The notes below the pieces were generated by a model, which saw only the letters and a list, made by a program, of their open reading frames with translations, was not told where the DNA came from and did not search any database. A stretch of DNA of 64,000 nt, taken from contig NZ_MVBC01000011.1 in assembly GCF_002007105.1 (NCBI RefSeq), positions 147,213 through 211,212 of the forward strand, read 5' to 3'. Shown here piece after piece: positions 8,697 to 16,301 of this stretch (position 1 is the stretch's first letter; each line of letters begins with the position of its first letter). The translations under genes and the position numbers were made by a program. The stretch is from Hymenobacter sp. CRA2. Lineage in GTDB: Bacteria; Bacteroidota; Bacteroidia; Cytophagales; Hymenobacteraceae.

Positions 8697-8731
8697 GAAA
8701 GCCCGGAACAGCCAAGCTGCTCCGGGCTTTC
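8697..8731 (+). terminator. his operon terminator
   Basis: A long stem formed by GAAAGCCCGGA and TCCGGGCTTTC with an inner AGC/GCT pairing lies 26 bases after the hisIE stop. The arms carry A and T runs, so the hairpin may work in both directions. Confidence 0.85.
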
Positions 8732-8952
8732 TTGTGCAACTCCCGGCCCGGTGACTGTCACCATGGGGCAAGCGGGAGCCTGTACGTAAAGCCACGGGGT
8801 GTAACCGGCTAAAACAACGGCGCGGTCTGCGGGTTTCGATGCAAGGCAAGCCCAGCTGTAGCGTCCGCCTGCCAACCTCGGTACGGGCTGGGCGTAGAGC
8901 GGCAGGCAGGGACCTGAAATCCTGCCTACCTTGCGCGCCGTTTAAATTTTCT
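8732..8952 (+). promoter_or_regulatory. intergenic region with a candidate promoter for the GT2 gene
   Basis: No gene is seen here. TACCTTGC at 8927-8934 resembles the Bacteroidota -7 element and lies 19 bases before the glycosyltransferase ATG. A clear TTG at -33 is lacking. Confidence 0.4.
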
Positions 8953-9705
8953 ATGTCTGACAACACCCGTTACCTGGCCACCCAGTCGCTGACCGTCCTC
9001 GTGCCCGTGTACAACGAGGAAGAAAGCCTGCCGCAGTTTGTGGTCGAAATGAACAAGTACCTGGAAACGGCCCCGGTGGCCACCACGGTGCTCTTCGTCA
9101 ACGACGGTTCCACCGACGGCTCGCTGGGCCTCATGCGCGAGATTTGCCGCCGGGATTCGCGCTACGAGTTTATCTCCCTGGCCCAGAACCGCGGCCTGAG
9201 CACGGCCATCAAAGCCGGCATCGACCATGCCCGCGGCACCTTGGTGGGCTACATCGACTCGGATATCCAGACCACGCCCATGGACTTCGTGGAGCTGCTG
9301 CGGTTCTTCCCCGAGTACGACATGGTCACCGGCATCCGGGCCAAGCGCCAGGATTCGGCCGTGAAGCTGTTCTCCTCGAAAATTGCCAACAACTTCCGCC
9401 GCCTGATGATCAACGACGGCATCGTGGATACGGGCTGCCCGCTGAAAATCCTCAAGACCGAGTACGCGCGCCGCATACCGCTCTTTCACGGCATGCACCG
9501 CTTCCTGGGCGCCCTGGTACAGCTGCAGGGCGGCAAGGTGAAGCAGCTGCCCGTGCGGCACTTTCCGCGCTTTGCCGGCACGGCCAAGTACAACCTCTGG
9601 AACCGCCTCTGGAAGCCCCTGGTTGATACCTTCGGCTACCGCTGGATTCGTTCGCGCTGGAAGAACTACGAAATCGGGGAGAAGCACCACCATTCCGCGG
9701 CGTAA
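8953..9705 (+). CDS. GT2 family polyprenyl-phosphate glycosyltransferase
   Basis: The 250-residue protein resembles dolichol-phosphate mannose synthase and ArnC-type enzymes that load a sugar onto a polyprenyl phosphate at the membrane. It has the GT-A features VPVYNEEESLPQFV, FVNDGSTDGSLG and the DxD-like YIDSDIQTTP. There are no C-terminal membrane helices in this protein; the next gene supplies them. ATG 8953 (MSDNTRYLATQS) is chosen over an upstream in-frame ATG at 8839 because the family begins just before the VLVPVYNE strand. The acceptor and sugar are unknown. Confidence 0.85.
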   Translation: MSDNTRYLATQSLTVLVPVYNEEESLPQFVVEMNKYLETAPVATTVLFVNDGSTDGSLGLMREICRRDSRYEFISLAQNRGLSTAIKAGIDHARGTLVGYIDSDIQTTPMDFVELLRFFPEYDMVTGIRAKRQDSAVKLFSSKIANNFRRLMINDGIVDTGCPLKILKTEYARRIPLFHGMHRFLGALVQLQGGKVKQLPVRHFPRFAGTAKYNLWNRLWKPLVDTFGYRWIRSRWKNYEIGEKHHHSAA

Positions 9706-9720
9706 GGCCGGCCCGTCGCT

Positions 9721-10434
9721 ATGAACGTTGAAACCGTTGCCCTGCTCATCGGCCTGACCTCGCAGCTGCTGTTTTCCAGCCGCATCGTGCTGCAGTGGGT
9801 GCAGAGCGAGCGGGCCAAGCGCGTGCTGGTGCCCACCTTGTTCTGGCAGATCAGCCTGGTCTCGTCGCTGCTGATGATCATCTACGGCATGCTGCGCCAC
9901 GACCCGGTGATTCTGGCCGCCCAGATCATCAGCTACGCCATCTACATCCGCAACCTGCAGCTGCTGGGCGAGTGGCGCAAGCTCAACGCCTGGTTTCGGG
10001 CCGGCGCCTACGTGTTCCCGCTGGCGGTGCTGGCGTGGTTTGTGGTCGGCAACCAGCACTTCAGCCTGCAGCAGATGCTGCGCAACCGCATTCCCGGCGG
10101 GGTGCTGGTGCTCGGGGCCGTTGGCCAGACCATCTTCCTGCTGCGCTTCGTCTACCAGTGGATTTACTCCGAGCGCAAAGGCGAATCGGTGCTGCCGCTG
10201 AGCTTCTGGGTGGTGAGCCTGGTGGGCTCGGTCCTCATCCTGGCCTACGCTTTTCTGCGTCAGCCCATGGACAAGGTCCTGATCTTGGGCAACGTCTTCG
10301 GCACTGTGGTGTACGCCCGCAACATTGTCTTGCTGCGCCGCGAACTGCGCCGGCAGGCCCAGCAGGTAGCGGCGGGCTTGCCGCCCGTGCTGGAGGCGGC
10401 CGCTGAAAAAGTACCGCCGCTGCAGCCGCGCTAA
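9721..10434 (+). CDS. membrane protein with two lipid-A-disaccharide-synthase N-terminal (LAB_N) domains
   Basis: The 237-residue protein consists of two homologous halves. The first (about 1-85) reads LTSQLLFSSRIVLQWVQSER, then LFWQISLVSSLLMIIYGMLR and ISYAIYIRNLQLL. The second (about 125-215) reads GQTIFLLRFVYQWIYSER, then SFWVVSLVGSVLILAYAFLR and GTVVYARNIVLLRR. Both match the LAB_N domain, a small three-helix membrane module. It lies 15 bases after the GT2 gene, so the two probably work together in moving or modifying a lipid-linked sugar. That role is inferred. Confidence 0.85.
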   Translation: MNVETVALLIGLTSQLLFSSRIVLQWVQSERAKRVLVPTLFWQISLVSSLLMIIYGMLRHDPVILAAQIISYAIYIRNLQLLGEWRKLNAWFRAGAYVFPLAVLAWFVVGNQHFSLQQMLRNRIPGGVLVLGAVGQTIFLLRFVYQWIYSERKGESVLPLSFWVVSLVGSVLILAYAFLRQPMDKVLILGNVFGTVVYARNIVLLRRELRRQAQQVAAGLPPVLEAAAEKVPPLQPR

Positions 10435-10477
10435 TGCCCGGCCGCTGCGGCGGAAAGAGAAAAGTACTTGTTGGGAG

Positions 10478-11470
10478 TTAATGGCTGAGGGCCGCGGAGG
10501 TTTCCGTGGCCCTCAGCCATTCTACGAATTGGCGCAGCCCGTCGGCCAGTGGCGTCTGGGGCGCGTAGCCGAGCAGGGCCTGGGCTTTGCTGATGTCGGC
10601 GTAGGTGATGTCCACGTCGCCGGCCTGCATGGGCTGAAACTGCAGCTGCGCGGGCACGCCCACGGCCTGGGCCACGGCCTCGATGAGCTCAAGCAGGGGC
10701 ACCGGGCGGTTGTTGCCCAGGTTCACGGTTTCGTACACGTTGTCGTGGCTCAGCAGGTAGTTGACGCCCCGCACCACCCCGTCCACGGTATCGGCCACGA
10801 AGGTGTAGTCGCGGGCCGTGGAGCCGTCGCCGTACACCGGAATGGGCTGGCCGCTGCGCAGCAGCCGCGCAAACTTGTGAATGGCCAAGTCGGGCCGTTG
10901 GCGCGGGCCGTACACGGTGAAAAACCGCGCGTTGAGTACGTTGAGCCGGTAGAGGTGGTGGTAGGTGTAGGTCAGTTCTTCCCCGGCCAGCTTGCTGGTG
11001 GCGTAGGGCGAAATACACGCCTGCTGCAGCTGTTCCTCCTCGTTGAAAGGCAGGTGCCGGGTATTGCCGTACACCGACGACGAGGACGCAAACAGCAGCC
11101 GCCCGATGCCGCGCTGCCGCATCCATTCCAGCAGGTGGCCCGTGGCCAGCACGTTGTTGTCCAGGTAGGCGAGGGGCTCCTTCACCGAGGGGCCCACGCC
11201 GGCTTTGGCAGCCAGGTGTATCACCAAATCCGGTGTTTCATCGGCGGCCCAGGCGTGGTCCAGGCCTGCAACGCCGGCGCGCAAGTCCAGTTCGCGGAAG
11301 GTGAAGCCCGGGTGAGGCAGCAGCTCCTGCAGGTTGCGCTCCTTCAGGGCGCGGTCGTAGAACGGATCAAAATTGTCCAGGCCGAGCACGCGAAAACCAT
11401 CGGCGAGCAAGCGTTGGCTCAGGTGCGAGCCGATAAAACCCGCGCAACCGGTAACAAGAACCGTGGGCAT
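10478..11470 (-). CDS. NAD-dependent nucleotide-sugar epimerase (UDP-glucuronate 4-epimerase-like)
   Basis: The 330-residue extended SDR protein has the nucleotide-binding motif TGCAGFIGSHLSQRLL at its start, SSSSVYGN in the active-site strand and the catalytic YxxxK in SPYATSKLAGEEL. FFTVYGPRQRPDLAIHKFA is typical of UDP-glucuronate 4-epimerases and close UDP-GlcNAc/GalNAc epimerases. It probably makes a nucleotide sugar for envelope polysaccharide. TACCTTTG at 11515-11522 on the minus strand, about 45 bases upstream, is a good -7 element. The precise substrate cannot be told from sequence by eye. Confidence 0.85.
   Translation of the reverse strand: MPTVLVTGCAGFIGSHLSQRLLADGFRVLGLDNFDPFYDRALKERNLQELLPHPGFTFRELDLRAGVAGLDHAWAADETPDLVIHLAAKAGVGPSVKEPLAYLDNNVLATGHLLEWMRQRGIGRLLFASSSSVYGNTRHLPFNEEEQLQQACISPYATSKLAGEELTYTYHHLYRLNVLNARFFTVYGPRQRPDLAIHKFARLLRSGQPIPVYGDGSTARDYTFVADTVDGVVRGVNYLLSHDNVYETVNLGNNRPVPLLELIEAVAQAVGVPAQLQFQPMQAGDVDITYADISKAQALLGYAPQTPLADGLRQFVEWLRATETSAALSH
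10481..10520. terminator. palindrome between the LAB_N gene and the convergent epimerase gene
   Basis: ATGGCTGAGGGCCGCGG and its inverted copy CCGTGGCCCTCAGCCAT form a 40-base near-perfect hairpin. It overlaps the last codons of the epimerase and lies about 46 bases after the LAB_N stop. It may stop transcription from both sides, although no T run follows it. Confidence 0.5.
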
Positions 11471-11596
11471 AAAGCGAAAACGGAGCAGCAGTAGGAGAGA
11501 AGGACGAAAGGCGGCAAAGGTAGGCGAAAAGCCCGTCCTTGCTCCTTACGTAGCTTTTAGCAGGCTGGACCGTATAGGCCCTATCTTTCTTTGACT

Positions 11597-13264
11597 ATGA
11601 CGGACTCTTTTCTGACCGCCGCCGGATGGCCGCGGGTATGGGTGCAGTGGGTGGTGCTGGGTATGGTGTTGGGCGTGGGGCTGTTTGTGCAGCTCGGGGC
11701 CCCCGAAATCGGGCTGATGGAAGCCCGCAACTTTGTGGCCGCCCGCGAAATCCACGCGGGCGGCTCCTGGCTCTTGCCCACCATGAACGGCGAACTGCGC
11801 CTGGCCAAGCCGCCGCTGCCCACCTGGCTGGTGGCCGCCGTCATGCAGCTAACCGGCAGCACCACCGACCTGGGCCTGTTGCGGCTGCCGTCTGCCTTCG
11901 GGGCCTGCCTGCTGGTACTGTTCTTCTGGGCGCTGGCGCGCCGCCTCACGCCGCCCGCTGATCAGGGCCGCACAGCCTGGCTGGCTAGCCTGGTGCTGGC
12001 GTCCTCGTTGCTGCTGCTCACCGCCGGCCGCGATGGAAACGGATGGGACGTTTATTGCTACTGTTTTATGATGGGAGCCGTGGCCGCCGTGGTGCGGGGC
12101 CTGCAGAGTGCCGGCCGTGCCTTGGGGTGGTTTGCCATCGGTGGGGGGCTGATCGGGCTTTCCATTCTCAGCAAAGGTCCCGTCGCTCCTTATGGCATGT
12201 TGCTGCCGTTCCTGCTTGCCTATGCGCTGCGCGGCGACCGGGTGGCCATGCGCCGGCAGTTACCCGGGTGGCTGGTGTTGGCCGCAGTGGCCTTAATGGT
12301 GGGCGGGGCATGGCCACTGTACGTGCTGAGCCAGCACCTGAACGAGGCCAGCCATGTGGCTCAGACGGAAACGGGCTCCTGGGCCAACCGCCACGTGCAG
12401 CCGTTGTGGTACTACGTCAATTTTCCGGTGTTTATGGGCCTCTGGACGCTGCCAGCCGTGGCTGCCCTGGTGTGGCCCTACGCGGGCCCGCGGGTGCGTT
12501 CCTACGCGCCCTACGCCCTGTTGCTGGCGTGGCTGCTGGCTACCTTGGTATTGCTGAGCCTGGTGCCCGAGAAGAAAGAGCGTTACCTGCTGCCGGTGTT
12601 GCCTCCCTTGGCCTTGCTGACCGCGGGCCTGGTGCGTCACTGGCTGAGCAGCCCCCATACCGCTACCGATAAGTGGTTGCCCCGGGTGTGGGCGGGCGTG
12701 TTGTGTTTAGTGCTGGTCGCGCTGCCCGTGGCCCTGCGGTTTGTGGGCCTGAGCAGTTTTGCTTCAACCACCGCGCGGTACTGGCTCACCAGTGGCTGTG
12801 CGCTGGCTGTGGCGGGCGGGATTGCCTGGCTGTGGGCCCGCGGCCGGCCGGCCTACGCGGCGGTCGGGGGGAGCCTTGCGGTGGTGATACTGGCCAGCGG
12901 CCTGCTCATGCCCGCCTACCCCGAGTGGCAGCGTCGCCGCGACGACCCCGGGCTGCGGCCCCTGGCTTTGGTGGTAGCGCAGCGAGCTGATTTGCGCACG
13001 CTGCCGGTGTACAGCGTAGGAGAGATGCACATCAAGTGGATCTGGGCTGCCCAACGCGTGGTGCCGCAGTTGCCGGCTGAGCCACTGCCACTGCCACTGC
13101 CACTGCAGCAGCTGCCGGTAGTGGTGTATACCAGCACGCGAGGCCCGGCGCCTTTCCCCGCGGATTGGCTGCGTCGGTACCGCATCAGCACCATCGATAG
13201 TTTTGATTTGAGCCACCAGTTTGCGGACGGGCGGTGGTACGTTACACGCATCGATGCCAAGTAA
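11597..13264 (+). CDS. GT39/ArnT-like integral membrane glycosyltransferase
   Basis: The 555-residue protein has many transmembrane helices. Its first periplasmic loop has the GT39/ArnT pattern IGLMEARNFVAAREIHAGGSWLLP followed by LRLAKPPLPTWLVA, where the acidic residue before AR is catalytic in the family. YLLPVLPPLALL occurs later. Such enzymes transfer a sugar from a polyprenyl-phosphate carrier to lipid A, protein or another acceptor on the outer face of the inner membrane. ATG 11597 is preferred over TTG 11591. Near the C-terminus a hexanucleotide (CACTGC) is repeated four times around 13083-13106, encoding LPLPLPL. Confidence 0.8.
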   Translation: MTDSFLTAAGWPRVWVQWVVLGMVLGVGLFVQLGAPEIGLMEARNFVAAREIHAGGSWLLPTMNGELRLAKPPLPTWLVAAVMQLTGSTTDLGLLRLPSAFGACLLVLFFWALARRLTPPADQGRTAWLASLVLASSLLLLTAGRDGNGWDVYCYCFMMGAVAAVVRGLQSAGRALGWFAIGGGLIGLSILSKGPVAPYGMLLPFLLAYALRGDRVAMRRQLPGWLVLAAVALMVGGAWPLYVLSQHLNEASHVAQTETGSWANRHVQPLWYYVNFPVFMGLWTLPAVAALVWPYAGPRVRSYAPYALLLAWLLATLVLLSLVPEKKERYLLPVLPPLALLTAGLVRHWLSSPHTATDKWLPRVWAGVLCLVLVALPVALRFVGLSSFASTTARYWLTSGCALAVAGGIAWLWARGRPAYAAVGGSLAVVILASGLLMPAYPEWQRRRDDPGLRPLALVVAQRADLRTLPVYSVGEMHIKWIWAAQRVVPQLPAEPLPLPLPLQQLPVVVYTSTRGPAPFPADWLRRYRISTIDSFDLSHQFADGRWYVTRIDAK

Positions 13265-13327
13265 GCCGCTCTGGATAATACTTAACATAATAATGTTCCC
13301 GGGGCGAGAGCCAGTCTGAACATAGAA

Positions 13328-13367
13328 AGGGCAGGCGGTAGCAATGGCTACGACTCCTGCCCTTTTT
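13328..13367 (+). terminator. terminator after the GT39 gene
   Basis: The stem AGGGCAGG and GGTAGC pairs with GCTAC and CCTGCCCT around a short AATG loop, and is followed by TTTTT. It lies 64 bases after the GT39 stop. It is also positioned downstream of the convergent winged-helix gene. Confidence 0.75.
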
Positions 13368-13398
13368 GCCGAGCTGCTGTTTGGTCAAGGACCCGCTA

Positions 13399-14379
13399 TC
13401 AAAGCCCACGCGTCAGCTGTTTGCGCACCTTCTCCAGCAACGCCTGCACGATCAACAGATCAGCCTCCTCCACAACCGACAGTTGAGTATCGAGCCCAGG
13501 GCCAGCAATGCGGATGGTATAGGTTGATTCTAATACCGGACTATTTGCTGGGGGTACTGTGGGTACAACAGTAGGCGCGATTGGAGTGCTAGCCGTAGCC
13601 CTGGGTATATGGTGTTGTGCCGCTGGTATAGGAGCAGTTGGTGTAGGGACAAGCGCAACTTGTTCCGGTATATCTTCTGCAGGTAGAACAACTTGGTGTG
13701 CGTCCGGTGCCTGTGGGCTTCTGGGGGCCAAGCCGAATAAGTCCGCTACGGCATCATCCGCTGGAGGCGGAGGGCTTATGACCGGGCCGGCGCCAACAGG
13801 CAGTGGTGGCACCAGCGCAGGGTTTTCCTGGGGTCCGTCGGTTCGGAACAGGTTAACGCTCATGCCTGGGCTGGCTAAGTCGCGCCGGGGAGTTGCCTTG
13901 GTTAGTTGATCAATGTCCGCTATGATGTTGCGCTCATCAATGATATCAACCATGCGTGCACCTTCCACGAAGGCCTTGGCTACGTTCTGCGCATTGATTT
14001 CTTCCACGTCGAATTCCCTGACCAGCATCACATCCAGCATATGCACGGGTAGCTCGCGGTTGCGGAATTTGCGGCAAATGTGTGAAAACAGCGGTGGGTG
14101 TAGGAATGCCTCGCGGTGGTAGATCTTTTCTTCCTCCTTGTCATAAGCATTCTTGATGCGACGAAACAGATTGGTCGTCGTCAACATCTCCCGCTTACTG
14201 ATAAGGAGCCCAAACTTGACAGCGGAACCAAGAATTGCTTTAAAGCTCCCGCTCACTTTACGGTTTAGCTTCCGGGCGCAAGCTTCAATAGAGCATTTGC
14301 CTCCGGTGTCATCTACAACTTCAGCCACTTCCCAAGCGCTAAGGTAGCTGGTACGTGGGTAGTCTATGGTCTTAGGCAT
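13399..14379 (-). CDS. hypothetical protein with N-terminal winged-helix domain
   Basis: The 326-residue protein was not matched to a named family. Residues about 8-75 look like a winged helix: SAWEVAEVVDDTGG, then CSIEACARKLNRKVSGSFKAIL as helix-turn-helix and SAVKFGLL leading to the wing. Residues 75-160 are mixed helical (MLDVMLVREFDVEEINAQNVAKAFVEGARMV). Residues about 175-275 are a Pro/Ala-rich linker, and the C-terminus is a small domain ending ADLLIVQALLEKVRKQL. Its upstream region has AT-rich direct and inverted repeats that could be its own operators. Codon use and GC match the genome, unlike the AT-rich region beside it. Confidence 0.75.
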   Translation of the reverse strand: MPKTIDYPRTSYLSAWEVAEVVDDTGGKCSIEACARKLNRKVSGSFKAILGSAVKFGLLISKREMLTTTNLFRRIKNAYDKEEEKIYHREAFLHPPLFSHICRKFRNRELPVHMLDVMLVREFDVEEINAQNVAKAFVEGARMVDIIDERNIIADIDQLTKATPRRDLASPGMSVNLFRTDGPQENPALVPPLPVGAGPVISPPPPADDAVADLFGLAPRSPQAPDAHQVVLPAEDIPEQVALVPTPTAPIPAAQHHIPRATASTPIAPTVVPTVPPANSPVLESTYTIRIAGPGLDTQLSVVEEADLLIVQALLEKVRKQLTRGL

Positions 14380-14419
14380 GGGGAGTAATTAAATTCAGCA
14401 GTAAATAAAGTAAATTTAG

Positions 14420-14469
14420 GTATAAAAACGCATATAAAGTATAAAAAAGTATATGCTATTTTATACTTT
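14420..14469. promoter_or_regulatory. AT-rich repeated operator-like sites between divergent units
   Basis: GTATAAAAA occurs at 14420-14428 and again at 14439-14447. An 11-base inverted repeat pairs AAAGTATAAAA (14436-14446) with TTTTATACTTT (14459-14469). The right arm touches the -33 box of the rightward promoter. These sites lie 40-90 bases upstream of the winged-helix gene, so that protein or another regulator may bind here. Confidence 0.5.
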
Positions 14470-14499
14470 TTGTGCTTCTTAATACTATTTATAGCTTTG
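14470..14499 (+). promoter_or_regulatory. strong Bacteroidota-type promoter pointing into an ORF-free region
   Basis: TTG at 14470-14472, a 19-base spacer and TAGCTTTG at 14492-14499 match the consensus in both boxes and in spacing. It faces right, away from the winged-helix gene. No ORF of useful length follows for about 600 bases. Confidence 0.65.
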
Positions 14500-14504
14500 C
14501 ACTC

Positions 14505-14995
14505 ATTATATAGTCAAACACATATTAAAGAATACTATCTATACCTATAGGGCGGCCAAGGAATGATGAGAAGGAGGGAAGCAGCATAGAGGCGTTTTAC
14601 AAGGTCACTAATAACGCCAAAGAAAATAGGAGAGCGAATCCATCAACAACGAAATGCTCCCAACTAAGAAGCTATTAAACAGCAAATACAAGAGCTAACA
14701 AACGACAATAGAGCAAATACTGAATACCCCAGTTGTTCATCAAACTCCACATAGCATAGAAGCGAAAATTGCAATCGAAGAGACCCAACAAGTAGAATCG
14801 CAGCGAGACTAGAGAAACTCAATATCTAAGATCCATCAGGCATAAGAACAACGCACTGGCTGCATGGGGTTACAACTGCTACAACGCGAAGCGACCCACC
14901 AACTCAAACAAACAGCATCAACTGAACAATATATACTAAGCTAAGTGGACACATACACACGACCAATAGAATAACCCCGCAACTAACTGCGGCTT
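14505..14995 (+). ncRNA. candidate A-rich noncoding transcript
   Basis: This stretch has stop codons in all frames and no gene on either strand, yet begins just after a near-consensus promoter. The plus strand is rich in A and poor in T (line by line about twice as many A as T or more from 14590 to 14820), which is unlike the flanking genes. Possible stems are GGCGTT/AACGCC at 14591-14618 and CCGCA/TGCGG at 14977-14992. It does not look like tmRNA, 6S RNA or RNase P RNA. The 3' end is uncertain. It may be an RNA gene or a decayed insertion. Confidence 0.35.
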
Positions 14996-15073
14996 GTAGA
15001 ACCAATAAGCAGCGTAAAGCATAAATATATTTTTGTGTTATAATTTATATTATGTTAAGTAATGATTTGAAAA

Positions 15074-15102
15074 GATAGGCCCAGCCAATAACTGAGCCTA
15101 TC
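15074..15102 (-). terminator. terminator of the TPR gene
   Basis: Read on the minus strand, GATAGGCTCAG pairs with CTGGGCCTATC around TTATTGG and is followed by TTTTC. It lies 8 bases after the stop codon of the TPR gene. Confidence 0.85.
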
Positions 15103-15110
15103 CTACTACT

Positions 15111-16232
15111 TTATTGCATCAGTTTTTCAGCATCCGCCTTACGCCCTACATTGAGGTAAGATTGACGCAAAGCTTTCTTCACACCAGCGTCGTTGGGGTT
15201 CAACTGCATTGCAACCTCGAAGTACGGAATGGCTTGCTCCATGTACTTCTTGCCGTTCGCTTCCATTCCCTTGCCCTTAGCCTGGTACGCCTTCAGGTCC
15301 ATCTTATTTACGACCTTGAAAATATCAGCGCCCTTGTTGAAGTAATACACGCCAAGGTTGTACTGCGAATCGAAGTTCTTCGGGTCCAGCTCAATTGCCT
15401 TCTTGTGGGCCGCCAGCGCCTGCTCGGGCTGCTTGCTCTGCTCATACACCGAGCCCAACACCGAATACAGGTTGGAGTTCTGCGGATCGGCAGCAATGGC
15501 CTTCTGAATCTTATCGATAGCCTGTGTGCCCTGCCCGGAGCTCAACGCGATGTTCAGATCTTCCAACAAGAACGCCTTGTTGTTCGGGTATGCCTGCAAC
15601 GCCTGCTGGATCACCTTCTGGGCTTCCGCTTCGTTTTTCTCCTGGCGAGCAATCTGCAGCAAGCGGCTGTACATCTGCGGCGACTTGTAGTTAATCGCCT
15701 GCAGCTTTGCGTAGTTTTCCCTGGCCTGACCCAAGTCTTGCTTAGCTTCGGAAGCATACGCAGCGTACAGCAGCGCCGTCGTATCCTGCGGACGAATCTG
15801 CTGCGCCATACGATACGAAGCCAGTGCGTCGTCGTATTTCTGCGCGTTGTAGCTTTCAACGCCGGCGTTCAGCGCCATGCCGTACAGGTTATCCAGGCGC
15901 GTGGTGGCCTGCTTGCCGTACTCGCTGTCTTTGCCTTCCAGCGCAATGGCTTTCTGGTACGACTCAAACGCCACTTTCGTGCCTTCGCCCGGCTGCAGCG
16001 TCTTGCCATAAATCGGGCTCTGCGTTATACCCTCGTAGATTTCGCCGCGGGTGTACCAAGTTTTGGCCTTGCCCTGCGTCTTCTCGTTGGTAATAGCCTT
16101 GTCGATTTCCGTGCGGGCCTTGTCCAGTGTGCCCTGCTTCTGCATCAGAATGGCGTTGGTAACCGCCGAGTTTTGTGCTGAGGCAGCGTGAATGGCCAGC
16201 GCGGTGAAAATCGTCAGAACAGTCTTCTTCAT
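15111..16232 (-). CDS. secreted tetratricopeptide-repeat protein
   Basis: The 373-residue protein has a signal peptide (MKKTVLTIFTALAIHAASA) and then consecutive TPR units. Clear ones are YNAQKYDDALASYRMAQQIRP, LGSVYEQSKQPEQALAAHKKAI and YYFNKGADIF; the last is followed by EQAIPYFEVAMQLNPND. TPR arrays mediate protein-protein contacts, probably in the periplasm or at the envelope here. It lies 67 bases downstream of nothing co-directional except gyrA's far end, so it probably has its own promoter or is read through from elsewhere. The specific role is unknown. Confidence 0.85.
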   Translation of the reverse strand: MKKTVLTIFTALAIHAASAQNSAVTNAILMQKQGTLDKARTEIDKAITNEKTQGKAKTWYTRGEIYEGITQSPIYGKTLQPGEGTKVAFESYQKAIALEGKDSEYGKQATTRLDNLYGMALNAGVESYNAQKYDDALASYRMAQQIRPQDTTALLYAAYASEAKQDLGQARENYAKLQAINYKSPQMYSRLLQIARQEKNEAEAQKVIQQALQAYPNNKAFLLEDLNIALSSGQGTQAIDKIQKAIAADPQNSNLYSVLGSVYEQSKQPEQALAAHKKAIELDPKNFDSQYNLGVYYFNKGADIFKVVNKMDLKAYQAKGKGMEANGKKYMEQAIPYFEVAMQLNPNDAGVKKALRQSYLNVGRKADAEKLMQ

Positions 16233-16282
16233 GGGAATGAATGGGAAGAAAAAACGTAGTTGAGAGAAAGTCGGGAAACGGG

Positions 16283-16301
16283 AAAGCCCGGCGCCGGGTT
16301 T
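16283..16301 (-). terminator. probable gyrA terminator
   Basis: AAAGCCCGGCGCCGGGTTT is a perfect GC-rich palindrome at the gyrA stop codon. On the minus strand it is followed by CTTTCCCGTTT. It is short, so termination strength is uncertain. Confidence 0.5.

Noticed and set aside
13083..13106. CACTGC hexanucleotide repeat as a phase-variation switch
   Set aside because: The unit is six bases, so changes in copy number keep the frame; it would only vary the LP content near the end of the GT39 protein.
14505..14995. tmRNA, 6S RNA or RNase P RNA
   Set aside because: No tRNA-like ends, no CCA end and no conserved core motifs of these RNAs were found in the stretch.
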